A DNA stretch of 64,000 nt from Clitoria ternatea (GCA_037962975.1 CM075673.1:120795001-120859000), one strand, 5' to 3'. Shown: positions 1 to 12,389, counted from the stretch's first letter. Numbers and translations are program-made. The notes: generated by a model not told the origin, from the letters alone.

Positions 1-300
1 CGCTCAAGCGAAAAAGGAACAAAGAGTAGCCACACAGGTTTTGCTTGAGTGAGAAACACACAAAATGTAATTTCCTCACTTCGCTTAAGCAGGACACCAC
101 TCGCTTGAGCGAAACACGTCCAACAACCAATTATGTTGGACTCACTTAAGTGAAGTGATACTCATTTAAGCGAGGCCCTCACAGAACCCCACAATCATCA
201 TCTCGCTCAAGCAAAAAACCCATAGAATGCATAATTTGACTAGGGGAGCATCTCACTTGAGTGAAAATACTCTCGCTTAAGAGAGAATCACTGCTTTTGC
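1..300. repeat. Array of CGCTTGAGCGAG-like quasi-palindromes
   Basis: At least eight degenerate copies of a short motif reading CGCTYRAGCGA or its decayed forms (CACTTAAGTGA, CGCTCAAGCGA) occur, separated by 15-40 bases of unrelated sequence. The array is cut by the left window edge. It belongs to the same motif class as the denser array at 10378-11030. The open frame on the minus strand here is a product of the repeats. Confidence 0.75.
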
Positions 301-950
301 CCCAACTTGAGTTTCTAAGACACCCAACTCCTATGTTTGGGCTCTGATTGGTACCAAACTTTACAGGCAACATGTTTTCATCATTTCAGAGTTGTTGGTG
401 AAGTCCGTTTGCCCAAATTCTAATGTATACATAAAATATGTGCAAGGATACATCTAAGCCCAAATATAGCAAAACCAATGCATGAAACTTACCTAATGGG
501 CTTCAAACTAAGTGAGACCTATATGCACAAGTCACAAACTTACATAACGGTCCCTTTCGAGGAACCCAAAACCCACCAAATCATAAAATCACCCTTCTAA
601 TTCTTGAATTCCACATAGTTCTACCTATTTACATGAGCATACACAATACCATTTTTCAATCATCATTCTACACATTCATTCATAGTCACACTCAATATAT
701 ACATCATACACACAAAGTAATACCTACCCATTTCAAGCAATCATACAATGGCTCTGTGCCATACATACATATACATCAACACAACACAATCAATGTCTCA
801 AGTCTAGAAAAACTATAAATTTAGTTATCACACAACCCAGCAAACATAAGTCAATATTTAAAGCAGTTTACTACTAAACTATTACAAAATTTCTATTTCC
901 ACAGCTTTCTTGGCATCAGCTCCTTACTTGGTGCTTTCCTCCGGGGTATC
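1..950. other. Old repeat remnant left of unit U1
   Basis: No gene is recognisable. The first 300 bases hold a CGCTTGAGCGAG-type array (listed separately). The rest is AT- and CA-rich DNA with the texture of the minus-oriented LTR units to its right. It may be the left part of the same host element (H) as 15117-15923, because both stretches contain a CCACAGCTTTC-like string close to the insertion point. The five bases before U1 (GTATC) and after it (ACATC) match at only three positions. The join is therefore a weak inference. Confidence 0.4.
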
Positions 951-1631
951 TGTCACACCCCGATTTTTCAGACTCGAATCCCGATGTAATCAAGATAATT
1001 AATTAATAAAAATATGAATAAATTTTTTACATTTAAAATAATTTCAAAACATCACAATGATTACATCAAGACTCGAACCACAGAAAACCAAAGAGTAAGA
1101 TTTGATAATTTATAACTGGATCGCAAGATAAATCGCCCATAATCATATACAAAAGTAATAGAGTTTACAACGGAAGAAGAATATATATACAGGGCACACA
1201 CCTAGTCCCATATATGAAGATATGAGAAGAGGCTCGACAAAGCATGCAAATACACAACATAAGCCATTTAGGCCATAACCATTCATACACATAAGTCATC
1301 AACATACATTGCCTAAAATATACATTTGTATGATCATGCAACATACATCTCCAATATCCGCATTCCATAATTAACCACATTCAATTCAATCTCTAAATCA
1401 TGTATCATTAACACTTTTATATTCCCAAAAGGATTACATAACCAACATCATTTTATTCATCAAATGGGTATGAATTCCAATACCCCAAATGTCAACACAT
1501 CGCCCACTTTTATTGTCATTTACAATGCATCCACCAATATCAATAATTATCAACGCTATGATACACATTTTACTCATAGTACGATAATTTACAACCGCTG
1601 TCGGCCAAGGCAATCCATTAACACTATTTAC

Positions 1632-1679
1632 CTTCCTAAAAGTTCTACTTTAAAATCACCATCACATCCCATGATATTC
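1632..1679 (-). other. Candidate exon 3 of unit U1 (48 nt)
   Basis: On the minus strand this segment is preceded by GATGCAG and followed by GTAAATAGTG. The equivalent positions in U3 (8743-8787), U4 (24454-24499) and U6 (31493-31542) have the same AG and GTAAAT borders, although the sequence between them differs. The splice calls rest only on these comparisons. Confidence 0.55.
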
Positions 1680-2399
1680 CTGCATCAATGCTAAAAATGG
1701 ACAACATGGGAGAGTGAGTTATACATTTCAAATGAAGAATATGAATACAATTGAGATTATGTGCATATGCATATTAACATCATGTATGCTTTACTTAATT
1801 CATCAATAATCATCATAATTTCTCATTTCAACAATATACATATATGGTATTCATCCATCAATTCATAGCAAAGCAAGCACATATACACATCTTTTCTCAA
1901 TGCCATAATTGGCCAACATCATTGTCATCAACCAAAGACAAACAAGCCTTTCATCATATTAGGCCATCACATACAACATCATCATATTCAATATCTTTTC
2001 GTTGTATTCATATTTTACATGTTGTCTTTTAGGTATTCATTTACCCATCTCATTATCATCACATCTCAATCTCAACCATCATCATATATCATCATCATAT
2101 CACAACACCTTTGGCATATCTCCATGCTATATGCAAATGATCTTAGGCTAATGCATATACATAATGGAATTATCAACAACAAATACGAATTTGACTGTGG
2201 GAATAAACACCAAATATGGGTCAAGCATAGGTGTGCTACTATGCCCCTACTGTAGTAGTATAATGTGTACACATATCTCATAATGCATGTATAATCACTA
2301 ATTTTACTGGTACCAAACTACATTGCCCATATGTAGCACTAGTTACCCCGTGACTTGCGAATCAACAACATGGCCTTATTTGCCAAAAGGGCTATGGGC

Positions 2400-2592
2400 C
2401 CCTCTCGAACACACATCGAGAGAGTCGTGCCCCGTCAGACACCAAGTTAACTTGTTCATCACAGAGCCGCCGGCCCACTGGGCCCGCTTCATAGGGTGCC
2501 TCGTCACCAAACTATGGATAGCTTCGTGATTCCCAGAATCACTAGGGAACAACAACAATTTACCTATGCACTGGGTTGCCCTCCCACTGGGC
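2400..2592. repeat. GGGCC-type cassette in U1
   Basis: This GC-richer stretch holds several CACTGGGCC or CCCACTGGGCC strings and a TCGAACACACATCGAGAGAG segment. Its inverse is recognisable in U4 at about 23630-23860. U2 inserted inside this cassette. Confidence 0.6.
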
Positions 2593-2959
2593 CTGTGGCG
2601 CCTTTAATCTAGTAAATAAGTTTAAATAATAATTAGGATAATAAAAGTGAGGGTAACTTTTTCACGTTTTTAAAACATGAACAGTGGATGAAGAACACCA
2701 CAAATATATTCTTAACTGACTAACCCCGAACCTATACGAAACCCTAACTCATATATGAAGATATGAGAAGGTATATGGTATAATGAATAGCGGAGTGCGC
2801 ATTTTAATTGAAGGATATGAATTAATCAAAGAAAAGTATCAATGATGCATAAAAAATTGCTAAGTTATGTTAAAAGTACAATTGAAGCAATTACATAAAG
2901 GTACCATGTCACTTAAATGCCCAACAGCACCCAAAAATATAATTTTTTCATAGAAACAG

Positions 2960-3230
2960 GGGTATGAATCGATTCAAGCACCCCATGAATCGATTCAAGT
3001 GCTTCTGGAGTCCAAACAGTGAAAACAGGACCCTTTGAATCGATTCAAGATCGCATGAATCGATTCAAACGATCTTGGACATCATGAACAGTAAAAACAA
3101 AGAGCTTTGAATCAATTCATGCGAGGGCTTGAATCGACTCAAAGTGTTCTTGAATTAGGAACAGTAAAAATAGTGATGATTGAATCGATTCATGCACTAT
3201 TCTGAATTGATTCATATCAGTAATTATGCA
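2960..3230. repeat. GAATCGATTC quasi-palindrome array in U2
   Basis: About eight copies of GAATCGATTC, some decayed, occur in pairs within units of roughly 80-85 bases. Between pairs lies a recurring string resembling AACAGTRAAAACA. In two successive pairs the arms flanking the second palindrome are complementary but differ in sequence: AAGCAC with GTGCTT (2976-3004) and AAGATCG with CGATCTT (3047-3076). Confidence 0.85.
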
Positions 3231-3955
3231 GAAAAATCCAATTTTTCAACTTCTAAACCCCCTAACTTTCTCATATGAAATCCAATTGCTACCAAATTTT
3301 AACGCCAATTGAAACACACCATTTGTGACGTGTAGCAACTGGCCACACTAAAAAAGTCCTTAAAACGATGGACTTTTGTGCATAAATGCGACTAGCCCAT
3401 TTTGAGGCCTTTTTTATGCAATTCAAGGGTCAATTCTTAATGGAATTGACCCATTCCAGTTCCTAAAAGTCATAAATCCTGCATTAGTGTTATCCCAATC
3501 ACCTCATGCAATCTAAACCTCACAAAACTCCTTTTAACCCTATCAGTTCCTCATTCGAGCATGAGAATCGCATAAATTTGAACCTACTTAGATTTATTCA
3601 CCTAACCAATCACCCCAACACAACATTGGACTCAATCATCATGCATCAATTACCAAATTACAGCTCAACAAGAATCATAATTCATCAATCATGCGTTGTC
3701 TCTTAATCAGACATCTAAAACCATCAAAGGGTTACAATATAATTGACCACTAATCAAAATGATCCTATGGCATTTGTTTCCATTCTAGAATCTCAATCAT
3801 CAATAAGCCATCATCAATATTCATTTGTCCTCATTCACATAAATTACTCAAATTGTATTATGGCCATACAAGGTAATGACATATATACATCTCAAAGAAT
3901 ATGCAAATCCATAAACACAAAACTATACCGGCTAAGGCGTTTTTACCAAAAGAAC

Positions 3956-4007
3956 CTTCTTCATACAACTTCTCTTTACATGAAGTGCCTCATTCTATAG
4001 TCATACC
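3956..4007 (-). other. Possible decayed exon 3 of unit U2
   Basis: On the minus strand TTGTAG precedes and GTTCTT follows a 52 nt segment at the place equivalent to exon 3 of the other units. The downstream border has lost the GTAAAT form, so this copy may not be spliceable. Confidence 0.3.
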
Positions 4008-4435
4008 CTACAACATAAAATCTAAAAAGATAGACAACATGGAGAGTGAATATACTTTCTCAATGATGAAAAATTTTACAATTATGATAATATACATATG
4101 AATGCAAATCAACATTTTCTCCTACCAAGGAGTTCAAATAACAATGAAACCAACCAATTTATAAAATCCATTGAACACACATGTTCATGTACATATATAT
4201 ACACATATCAAGTCCATCATCAAGGACATATCAAATAAGACCGTATCCTCAATTCATGAAATTCATAAAGGATCACACCAATCAACAACATAAGTAAGGT
4301 TAGTGACCAAAAATGGATTCCATATCCTTCTCACCACAATTTCAATAAGGTATGCTTTTCTCAATCTACTTCACTCAATTGTCATGCTTTTATGGCTAAT
4401 GCATATGTCGTCTTTAAAATGCATATGTAACAGAT

Positions 4436-4845
4436 CCGATTTTCGTTTCATCGAATGATCACAACCACTATGATCATTCAATTCATATTGGTATCCCGCC
4501 ATGCATGGGGTACTCCCTTTTCATAACCCCGCAAGGCTTTATTCGTGATCGCAACCACGTTCATTTCAATTCATATTGGTTTCCCGCCACGCATGGGGTA
4601 CTCCCTTCTCATGGACTCCCGTAGGATCCTTACTTTATGATCACAACCCCACATATTTCATTCTCAATGGTCCCGCAGGGCCTTTTCATTCCATCTGCCA
4701 GGTGATCACAACCATCGACTCAATTTCACAGAAACCCGCAGGTCATTTTCATTTCAAGCACCAAGTGATCGTAACCACTTTTCAATATCATCATACTAGT
4801 CCCGCAAGATTTTTCTTTGTGATCACAACCACATTCAAATGATTT
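4436..4845. repeat. GATCACAACCAC / GGGGTACTCCC cassette in U2
   Basis: Six diverged copies of a unit of roughly 60-85 bases carry GATCRCAACCAC. Alternate copies carry a CCCGCCAYGCATGGGGTACTCCC-like string. Homologous cassettes occur in U3 (9186-9510) and, inverted, in U6 (30795-31075). Confidence 0.75.
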
Positions 4846-6149
4846 GCTATGCATGCTATGTATGCAATAATGCTCATGCAAGCTTCAACCTCACAAAGGT
4901 AATCTCTCATACTTAGGGGTATAGTTTCATTTACTTTCATAATTAGTAACATACAATTGCATACATCATATTCTCCAATGCACATCGTCAAGATCATACT
5001 AGCCAAGTATTATACCAAAGTCCATCAATAGAAATCAATATCCATTCATAATCACACACAAGGGATAACTTTCCCATTCAAGGAGGAATATGCCAATGTG
5101 CATTAATACATACATTATCATCACACAAATATTCATACATTTAGAAAATACACTCCTTTCCTACCTTAAGAGAAGTATTCTCCCGGATTCGATGATCCCA
5201 CCTCACAAGTGTTATCAAATCCTATATCAATCAATTATAGGACCACATCAATCACCCATTTAAGCATTATTCTCAATCCTTATGATATAAATACATGTAT
5301 ATACACTGTGACTCTTATCATGTAGTAGTAGCTTATGAACTTCATTCTTTTACTTTATTAGGTTTTAGGAATTCCTTCTCTTAAATCAAGACTTATTATG
5401 AATAAAAAAGGCAACAACACAAGTCACCCATACATATCAATTTCACACCCAACTACTCAAGTGGGTTTTTCTTATTAATAGTTTCTAACCACCATTATAA
5501 ATCATCATCTATGGTAATCTCTCATCATTAATGATATTCTCATCATCATTAAATGCCTATCTTACTCATATTCCACATTTCCCTTAAAATCAAAGGTTAG
5601 GGTTTCATTAAAACCCAACAAAAATCATAAATGCATATGGTTCATCATCTTCCTTCCCATATTTTCGTGTACCCCTTTTAAGGCTCATAAAAACTCACAT
5701 TCACTTCACCCCACCTTAGGGTTTTCAAATTTAAAGCTTCCATTCAATGCCCACATGTAATTAACACTCTCCCAAGCCTTAATAACCCATAACCTAGGGT
5801 TCAAACACCATTAAAATAATGAGGAACTTATCTCAACCAACAAATGAAAGTGGGCACCAAGGGAGAGGAATGGGTGACAAAAATGAAGAAGAAAGGGAGG
5901 GGCTTCAAGCTTCCATGGTCTCCTCCTTGCCCAATAAAGAAAACAAAAATTGAAGAGAGGAAGGGGCACCAACTTGGTCAAGCTTTTTGGAGAAGAAGAA
6001 GATGACGAAGATGAAGTGAATAGGAATAAGGAAATGGGAAGAAAGGAGAGCAATGGGTGTTTTCCTCTTTGGCAAAAAAACAACGTGAATAATGAGAGTG
6101 AGAGGTAAGGTTTTTAGTTTAAATTGAACCCATCATTAAAACTTCTCCA

Positions 6150-6300
6150 TTTTATAATAAAGAGGATCCTTGTTCGGGCTCAATACTTTATCTAAAAATT
6201 AATCCGAATACATATTTAGATTCCTAATAATATTCTCTACAGTCCTGACCAACGGCATCTCAATTAGAGATACTTGGTCCGACACCCATATTTTAACTAG
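6150..6300 (-). promoter_or_regulatory. Conserved promoter-like block of U2
   Basis: The minus strand reads GGACCAAGTATCTC, then a TTGGTCAGG string, then GTATTGAGCCCGAACA with GATCCT, then a TTATAAAATGG string that could be a TATA box. The same order is present in U3, U4 and U6 although the surrounding DNA has diverged. Confidence 0.55.
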
Positions 6301-6464
6301 GTATAAATTTTAGCTCATGAAGCTTAGTAATTTATGAAAAATCATAATAAATTCAAATTAATTTATTTCTATATTTTTGGGGTATTAATATTTCTATATA
6401 TAAATAATTGTCACTTATTTCCCTTTATGGGATATTTATATAAAAATTGGGATGTTATAGGGCC

Positions 6465-8055
6465 TGCCTAGTGAAACCCCTAACATTCCACATAGACAGT
6501 GTATGATATGCCATGGATGCAATGCAATGCAATGCAAATCAAATGCATTCTCACATTATGCATCCTATCATGCCACTCATCAATCATCATCATCATCACC
6601 GACACCACCATACAATTCTTAGTGGATTTTATCATTGTTGGTTTTAGCCATTGTTTCAAGTTTTGAGTGAAGCATTTCATTACAACATATTTTATATCAT
6701 ACATGCAAGTCAATACTTACAACATTCACAATGGCACCACAATCATCAATAAATATTCATCAACATCACCACATGATTTCTTAGTGGATTTTCATCTCAT
6801 TGATCATCACCATTGTTTCATATATTAGTGTGGCATCACAACAATCAATCAATATAATTTTAAACCATACATACAAGATCACACTTGTATCAAACACAAT
6901 GGTATTCAACAAATCATCATTAATAACAATCATCCTTTTATTCAAGGAAATGATCAGCAATCATCATCCATCATTATTCATTATCGATATCATCTTTGAT
7001 TCATCGATTTACCATAAACACATTGTCATACAACCGTCCCCACATTAGTTTCATCATTAACAAGGCGTGTCATACAACCAAATCATTTACTTTTCATCAT
7101 ATGATATTATTAGTGGTAGAACATTCATGTTTTCATAACATATCTTAGGCACACACTCACATCATGCCAACATCCCAATTCAATATCAAACACCACTAAG
7201 GCATGCCACAATTATATACCCTTAACATACTCACATGGTTTTGTAAAATAAAACAAGTTTTAGGTAATATTAATCTCATGGCAACTTCAACATTAGGGTG
7301 TATGAAGGACATGACAATATCATCATGTTTCGATTGCTAAAACATGTTTAAAATGTGTACAATTGAATGCATAAACATGCCATGACTCAACAACACCAAA
7401 CAACATCAAAACTTATGGAATTTTGTCAAACAACAAGTCATGAATCGATTCAGGCAACCCTTGAATTGATTCATACGTTTTAGAATCCCAAAACAATAAA
7501 ATAGAGGCTTGTGAATCGATTCATGGCTCATATAAATGGATTCACATGAGTTAAAAAGCAATCCCACACAAACAGTAAGCTGTGAATCGATTCAACCAAT
7601 CGTGTGAATTGATTCATATCCCTGGAAGTCACTTATTATGGAAACAGAATGTCATGAATCGATTCAAGCCCATGCATGAATCGATTCATGCAATTCCAGT
7701 AACCTTTGAATTGATTCTTGAGAGTATAGGAATCGATTCATGAGTTGGGAAAGCTATCAACAACATTTTTAGCCTGGGAAAATCATTCTATACCCCCATT
7801 CATCAAACCCAACATCAACCATGCTTAAAACATACATTCTCATGGGATTTTAACTCAACAAACCACATATCTACATACATACACATACTCCATCTTATCA
7901 TGGATTATTTACCAAGAATCATATCATTCCCTTTAAGGGATTTTAAAACTCCTATTTCCATCTCATATACATATTCATATAATTTCCAAAGCCAATGAAT
8001 TTGCTAATCATTTCATTCAACAATTATCATTCATCTCATCATCTTAATATAGTCA
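6465..8055 (-). mobile_element. LTR-like unit U1, part 2 of 3
   Basis: This continues U1 from the GGGCC target to the AGTCA target of U3 (8051-8055). The left end, up to about 6510, is the inverse of U4 near 23590-23640. The middle holds CA- and ATC-rich DNA like U3 at 9750-9900. No coding sequence is recognised. Confidence 0.75.
7437..7745. repeat. GAATCGATTC array in U1
   Basis: About nine copies of GAATCGATTC or one-base variants (GAATTGATTC) occur in pairs, separated by strings resembling CCCAAAACAATAAAA. The motif is the same as in U2, but the array lies between candidate exons 2 and 3, whereas in U2 it lies beyond exon 3. Confidence 0.85.
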
Positions 8056-8742
8056 TGTAACACCCCGGGTTTTCTAGACTCGGATCCCGATGTAATCAAG
8101 ATAATAATTAATAAAAATGCGAGAAAATTTTTCACGTTTGAATAGTATCTAAACACCATCTTGACTACATCAAGATTCGAACCATAGAAAATCGAAGAGT
8201 GAGATTTATCAACCTATGACTGGATCGATAGCTAATTCACCCATAACGATATACAAAATAGTAGAGTTTACAGCGGGAGAAGAATATGTATACCGGGCAA
8301 ACGCCTAGTCCCATATATGGCAATATGAGAAAAGGCTCGGCAAGCATACAATCACCTAATATCAACCTATTAGGTCATAACCCATTTATCGACTTACAAC
8401 AGACACATGCATTGCAAAAGATATAAATATAAATATGCATATACGTCCGGGGTCATGTCCCAACTATCAACACTACCCATTCTCATAATTGGCCTACTTA
8501 TTCACCTATTGATATTAATCCAAACACCACTATCATCAATGTATATTGTTCAAGTTCAATTCCGCAAGTACTCATCAAATCATCACTTTTGTACTATTAT
8601 ATAAGTTCACCATTTATGCATCCATGATTATCTTTTACATGACCAAAATCACTAAATCATCAATATCATCATATACAATTTATTCATTACATTACAATTC
8701 ACAAATGATGCCGGCCAAGGCATTTCCACTACCACTATTTAC

Positions 8743-8787
8743 CTTCCCAAAACTTCAATTTAAAATCCAAACTCGTCCAATGGCAAC
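8743..8787 (-). other. Candidate exon 3 of unit U3 (45 nt)
   Basis: The minus strand has GCGATGTAG immediately before and GTAAATAG immediately after. The borders match those of the equivalent segment in U6, and parts of the interior are also shared (a GAGTTTGG string in both). Confidence 0.6.
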
Positions 8788-9185
8788 CTACATCGCAATG
8801 CTAAAAAGGAGACCACATGGGAGAGTGAGTTATACATTCAAAATGACGAATATACATATATTGTGATTAAGTGTACATGCATTCTTTCATCATGTGTGCT
8901 TTGCTATAAAATCATCAATTCATCATTCAATCATCATTACATTGATATAATAGGTATACAAGCCTCATGAAACACAATTCACAATATAAGTAAGCACAAG
9001 CACATACACAATCACATTGCCACTTATCAACAAGGGCATTCATAAATTATCATCACGAATTCATTAAATCTTTACTCAATTCCTCCTTGCAAGGGGTTTC
9101 TCATTTCTCATGGTCATCCCATCTCAAATGCCATGCACCTGTGGCTAATGCATATGACAACTGTTTAATAATACATATGCACGGA

Positions 9186-9510
9186 TCCGATTTCATTTCA
9201 TCAAGTGATCGCAACCACCATAATCATTCATTCATATGGGTTTCCCGCCTCGCAAGGGGTACTCCCGCCTCGTGATCGCAACCGCGGGCATCATAGGAAC
9301 TCGCAAGCCCTTTTCATTTCAATTACCAAGTGATCGCAACCACTGGCTTATCATCATACCATGGTCCCCGCAGGGCCTTTCATTTCAACAACCTGGTGAC
9401 CCCAACCACCAACTCAATATCATATCATCATCAAGTTGGTTTCCCACCTCGCAAGGGGTACTCCCTTCATAGAGTCTAGCAGGATCTTTCATCAGTGTGA
9501 TCGCAACCAC
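9186..9510. repeat. GATCGCAACCAC / GGGGTACTCCC cassette in U3
   Basis: Diverged tandem units each carry GTGATCGCAACCAC. Three of them carry the string CCTCGCAAGGGGTACTCCC or a variant, and intervening units carry CGCAGGGCC or CGCAAGCCC. Open frames across it are repeat-driven and share no known domain. Confidence 0.8.
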
Positions 9511-10377
9511 ATATTCAATGTTATGCCATGCCATGAATGCAAAATGTAATGATGCATATGCCAATCATCCTCACAAGGATATCTCACCCCCTCACATGGG
9601 ATATATTTTAATTCAATATTTTCAATCAAGAGCATATAATCATTTACAAATCCCCTCAAGGCATTTTATTAACATACTTGGCATCTCAATGGCTACAATA
9701 TCATTTTATAACAATCCACACGTGGAAATCAACAAGGCATGATAACAGCACATTTCAAGTTCGTAGCATCACATGCTAGCCATTACAATTCCAGTTACAT
9801 ACACAAGATTTCACACAATTCATCATTAACATTCATTAATAATTCATCACTACCACCACATAATCAATTTGTGGATTCTCATCTCATTCATTATTGCCAT
9901 CGCTTCATAACTAGTATGGTAATACAACCATTCATTAATGCAACTCAATCCCATATACAATTTATACTTGTATCAATATCATTGGCATTTCCATCATTAA
10001 TAATCTAAATCAGCCTCACTGGACATTATCCTTAAGCAAGGAAAAGATTTACTTCACCATCTCATATATTTTCTCTAATTTATCAACTTACAAGGCACAC
10101 TAGGTCTTTCCATTACTCATTCATTGATTTCAAAATCGCTCAAGGGTATATCTCATAATCCCCTTCATCCTATTCTTATTAACATCCTTTCATCATTCCA
10201 TTTTTTTGGGTGGAAATATCACAAATATAGCATCTCAATATATCAATCAATTCCAATCGTCACCATGTTACATTATCTCCATATACCCCTCATGTATCTC
10301 TTCAAGCATCTCACAAGATAAAGAAGAGGGGCCCAACATCGAAAGAATAGAGAAAACATCATAAAATTTCATACTGG

Positions 10378-11030
10378 GCCACTCGCTTAAGCGAGTCCCT
10401 ACTCGCTTAAGCGAGAATGGAATGGGACGCTTGAGCGCGCCCAGAACTTCCTTGGGCGAGAGGGTTTTCCAAGTATCAGGCTCGATCTCGCTTGAGCGAG
10501 CCACTCTCGCTTGAGCGAGACCAACATAGCTCGCTCAGGCGAGCTCCTTCGCGTAAGCAAAAATCGTCCAGTAGCATCACCACGCCCGCTCGCTCGAGCG
10601 AGGCTTCCCCAGGTTAGCCACTCGCTCGGGCGAAAATACTCCAGCAACTATTGCCACATACACTCGCTTGAGCGAGACTCTCTTCAACTGGCCACTCGCT
10701 TGAGCGAGTAAGGTTTGAGTATCAGACCCCCCGTGCTCGCTCAAGCGACTTACGCTCTCTTGAGCGAAAAGCGTCTAGTACCTCTTCAAGGCTTGATCGC
10801 TTGAGTGAGACTCCATCTGCCACGTTATTCACTTAAGCAAAATTCATCCAGAGTCATTTCCCCCTCGCTCGCTCATGCACGGCCACACCCGCTTGAGCGA
10901 GAATCGTCCAGAATCTCTTCTACTCATCCCACACACGTCTCGCTTGAGCGAGACACTCACTCGCCTGGGCGAGATTGGGCCAGAGGCCATAATACTAGTA
11001 CAAGGGATTCTCGCTTGAGCGAGATTATTA
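10378..11030. repeat. Dense CTCGCTTGAGCGAG array in U3
   Basis: Roughly twenty copies of the 14-base palindrome CTCGCTTGAGCGAG or near variants (CTTAAG, CTCAGG or CTCGAG centres) are spaced 20-60 bases apart over 650 bases. The DNA between them is not repetitive apart from short strings such as CGTCCAG. Local GC is far above the flanks. Overlapping open frames on both strands exist only because the palindrome lacks stops in several frames. Confidence 0.9.
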
Positions 11031-11398
11031 GGACTTATGCAGCAAACGTAAATCCTCACAACCTAATATATGAAATCCCATTCTGGGCCAACTTGATCAC
11101 ATCTAACATATCATATACATTATATGAGACATATAAAACTTGCTCACACATTCATACTCATAATTTCTTATTCCAAACTCATTAACCATATTAAAATTAT
11201 ACTTATCATCATCCAACACATATATGTATATACTTCCATAACAATCATCTCATACTCTCACACACCGTTCACAATAATCATCAAATTGCCATTCATATTA
11301 TCTCACTAACTACATGGCAAGGCAAGCATGAGTACTAAACACATACAATAATCACCATTAATCTACTCATGCAATTTGAATGTAAACTCCTCTCCTAC

Positions 11399-11463
11399 CT
11401 CGAGGGAAGAGCCGCAACCAAATGCACGCTCCGAATATTCCGCCACATAATCTAGAACATAAT
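11399..11463 (-). other. Candidate exon 2 of unit U3 (65 nt)
   Basis: On the minus strand the segment follows ATATGTAG and is followed by GTAGGAGAGG. Inside are GTGGCGGAA and a CTCTTCCCTCGAG end. The equivalent segment in U6 (30479-30543) is also exactly 65 nt, with the same borders and alignable sequence. Confidence 0.65.
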
Positions 11464-12389
11464 CTACATATCACATACACATATGCATTCATATAATCAA
11501 TAATCATCTCAAAGCATTTCTCATAAATTCTAAATAATGACTTACATATTGTAAGGATTATGAACAAGTTCTAAACTTATCAAAACACCGATTTATGCAA
11601 TTTTGTTAGGCTTCTGGAATTCCTTTCCCAAAACCAAGATTCTCTAGATCTTAGAGGGCCAACTACACTCATTAACAACAACATCATGTCCTTCGTAATG
11701 CACTCAATCATCGTATGAATCATCCATTTGCCATCATTATCACTCAAGATTCAACATGACTCTCTTATCCTCCAATAACCACAATTAATGAATCAGATTC
11801 AAATGGCACACCAAAATGGCTTAGAACTTCATCAAACCACAATCTTATCACACCAATCCTTCACATTCCATATTCATACTAACATCTATCTATAGGCTTC
11901 ACCATCAATGGTCCTCTATCATTTTAAGCAACATTCAACCTTAAATATCATCATTCCATATTCAATTAACCTCCCAAGCTACAATATATCCACTTTCCCC
12001 AAATTCTTAGGGCTAGGGTTTCATGAGAACCTACAACCATTATCAATATTCATCAACCATCATCAATGGCTATCTCTCATCATTAACATTATTCCTTAAC
12101 ATCATTAAACATACATTCTACTCACATTTTACACTTCCGTCAATTTATTAAAATTAGGGTTTCACTAAAAACCATCATCATTATAAATGCCCATCAATTT
12201 TCCATCACCTTTCAATATTAATTTTGGGTACCACATTAAATGCTCATAAAAGCTTGCATTTAAGCCATCCCACCTTAGGGTTTGCATATTAATGAATTTA
12301 TCCCATACCCCATTTGCATTAAACATTCACCCAACAACCAAAACCCAAAACCTATGGCATAAGCTCATGAAAAATGATGAGGAACTTAC

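Larger units (their letters stand above)
951..2593 (-). mobile_element. LTR-like unit U1, part 1 of 3
   Basis: The segment opens with TGTCACACCCCG, the inverse of the 3' end of a legume-type long LTR in minus orientation. U1 resumes at 6465 after the U2 insertion and at 13017 after the U3 insertion, and ends with GGATGTTACA at 15111. The three parts total about 5.3 kb. Continuity across U2 is supported by the GGGCC duplication, and by the uninterrupted equivalent in U4 near 23620-23660, where the same sequence runs through without a break. No gag or pol sequence is visible. Sense direction is taken from the leader and splice-donor signals in part 3. Confidence 0.8.
2594..6459 (-). mobile_element. 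LTR-like unit U2, inserted in U1
   Basis: The unit begins TGTGGCGCC and ends GGATGTTATA, with GGGCC directly repeated on both sides (2589-2593 and 6460-6464). Removing it restores a sequence that matches the uninterrupted copy in U4. Its terminal bases are diverged from the canonical TGTCACACC and TGTTACA, so it is probably old. It contains a GAATCGATTC array, a GATCACAACCAC cassette, a promoter-like block and a leader region. The leader's splice donor is mutated: the sense strand reads GAG|ATAAG at about 5832, where the other units have GAG|GTAAG. No retroviral domain is visible. Confidence 0.8.

Noticed and set aside
10378..11030. A CRISPR-like repeat-spacer array
   Set aside because: The repeats are only about 14 bases, degenerate and irregularly spaced, and the DNA is plant nuclear with no cas genes.
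10399..11185. Overlapping open frames of 65-126 codons on both strands in the CGCTTGAGCGAG array
   Set aside because: They arise because the palindrome encodes LERD/SLKR-type residues without stops on either strand. They have no start context, splice support or domain.
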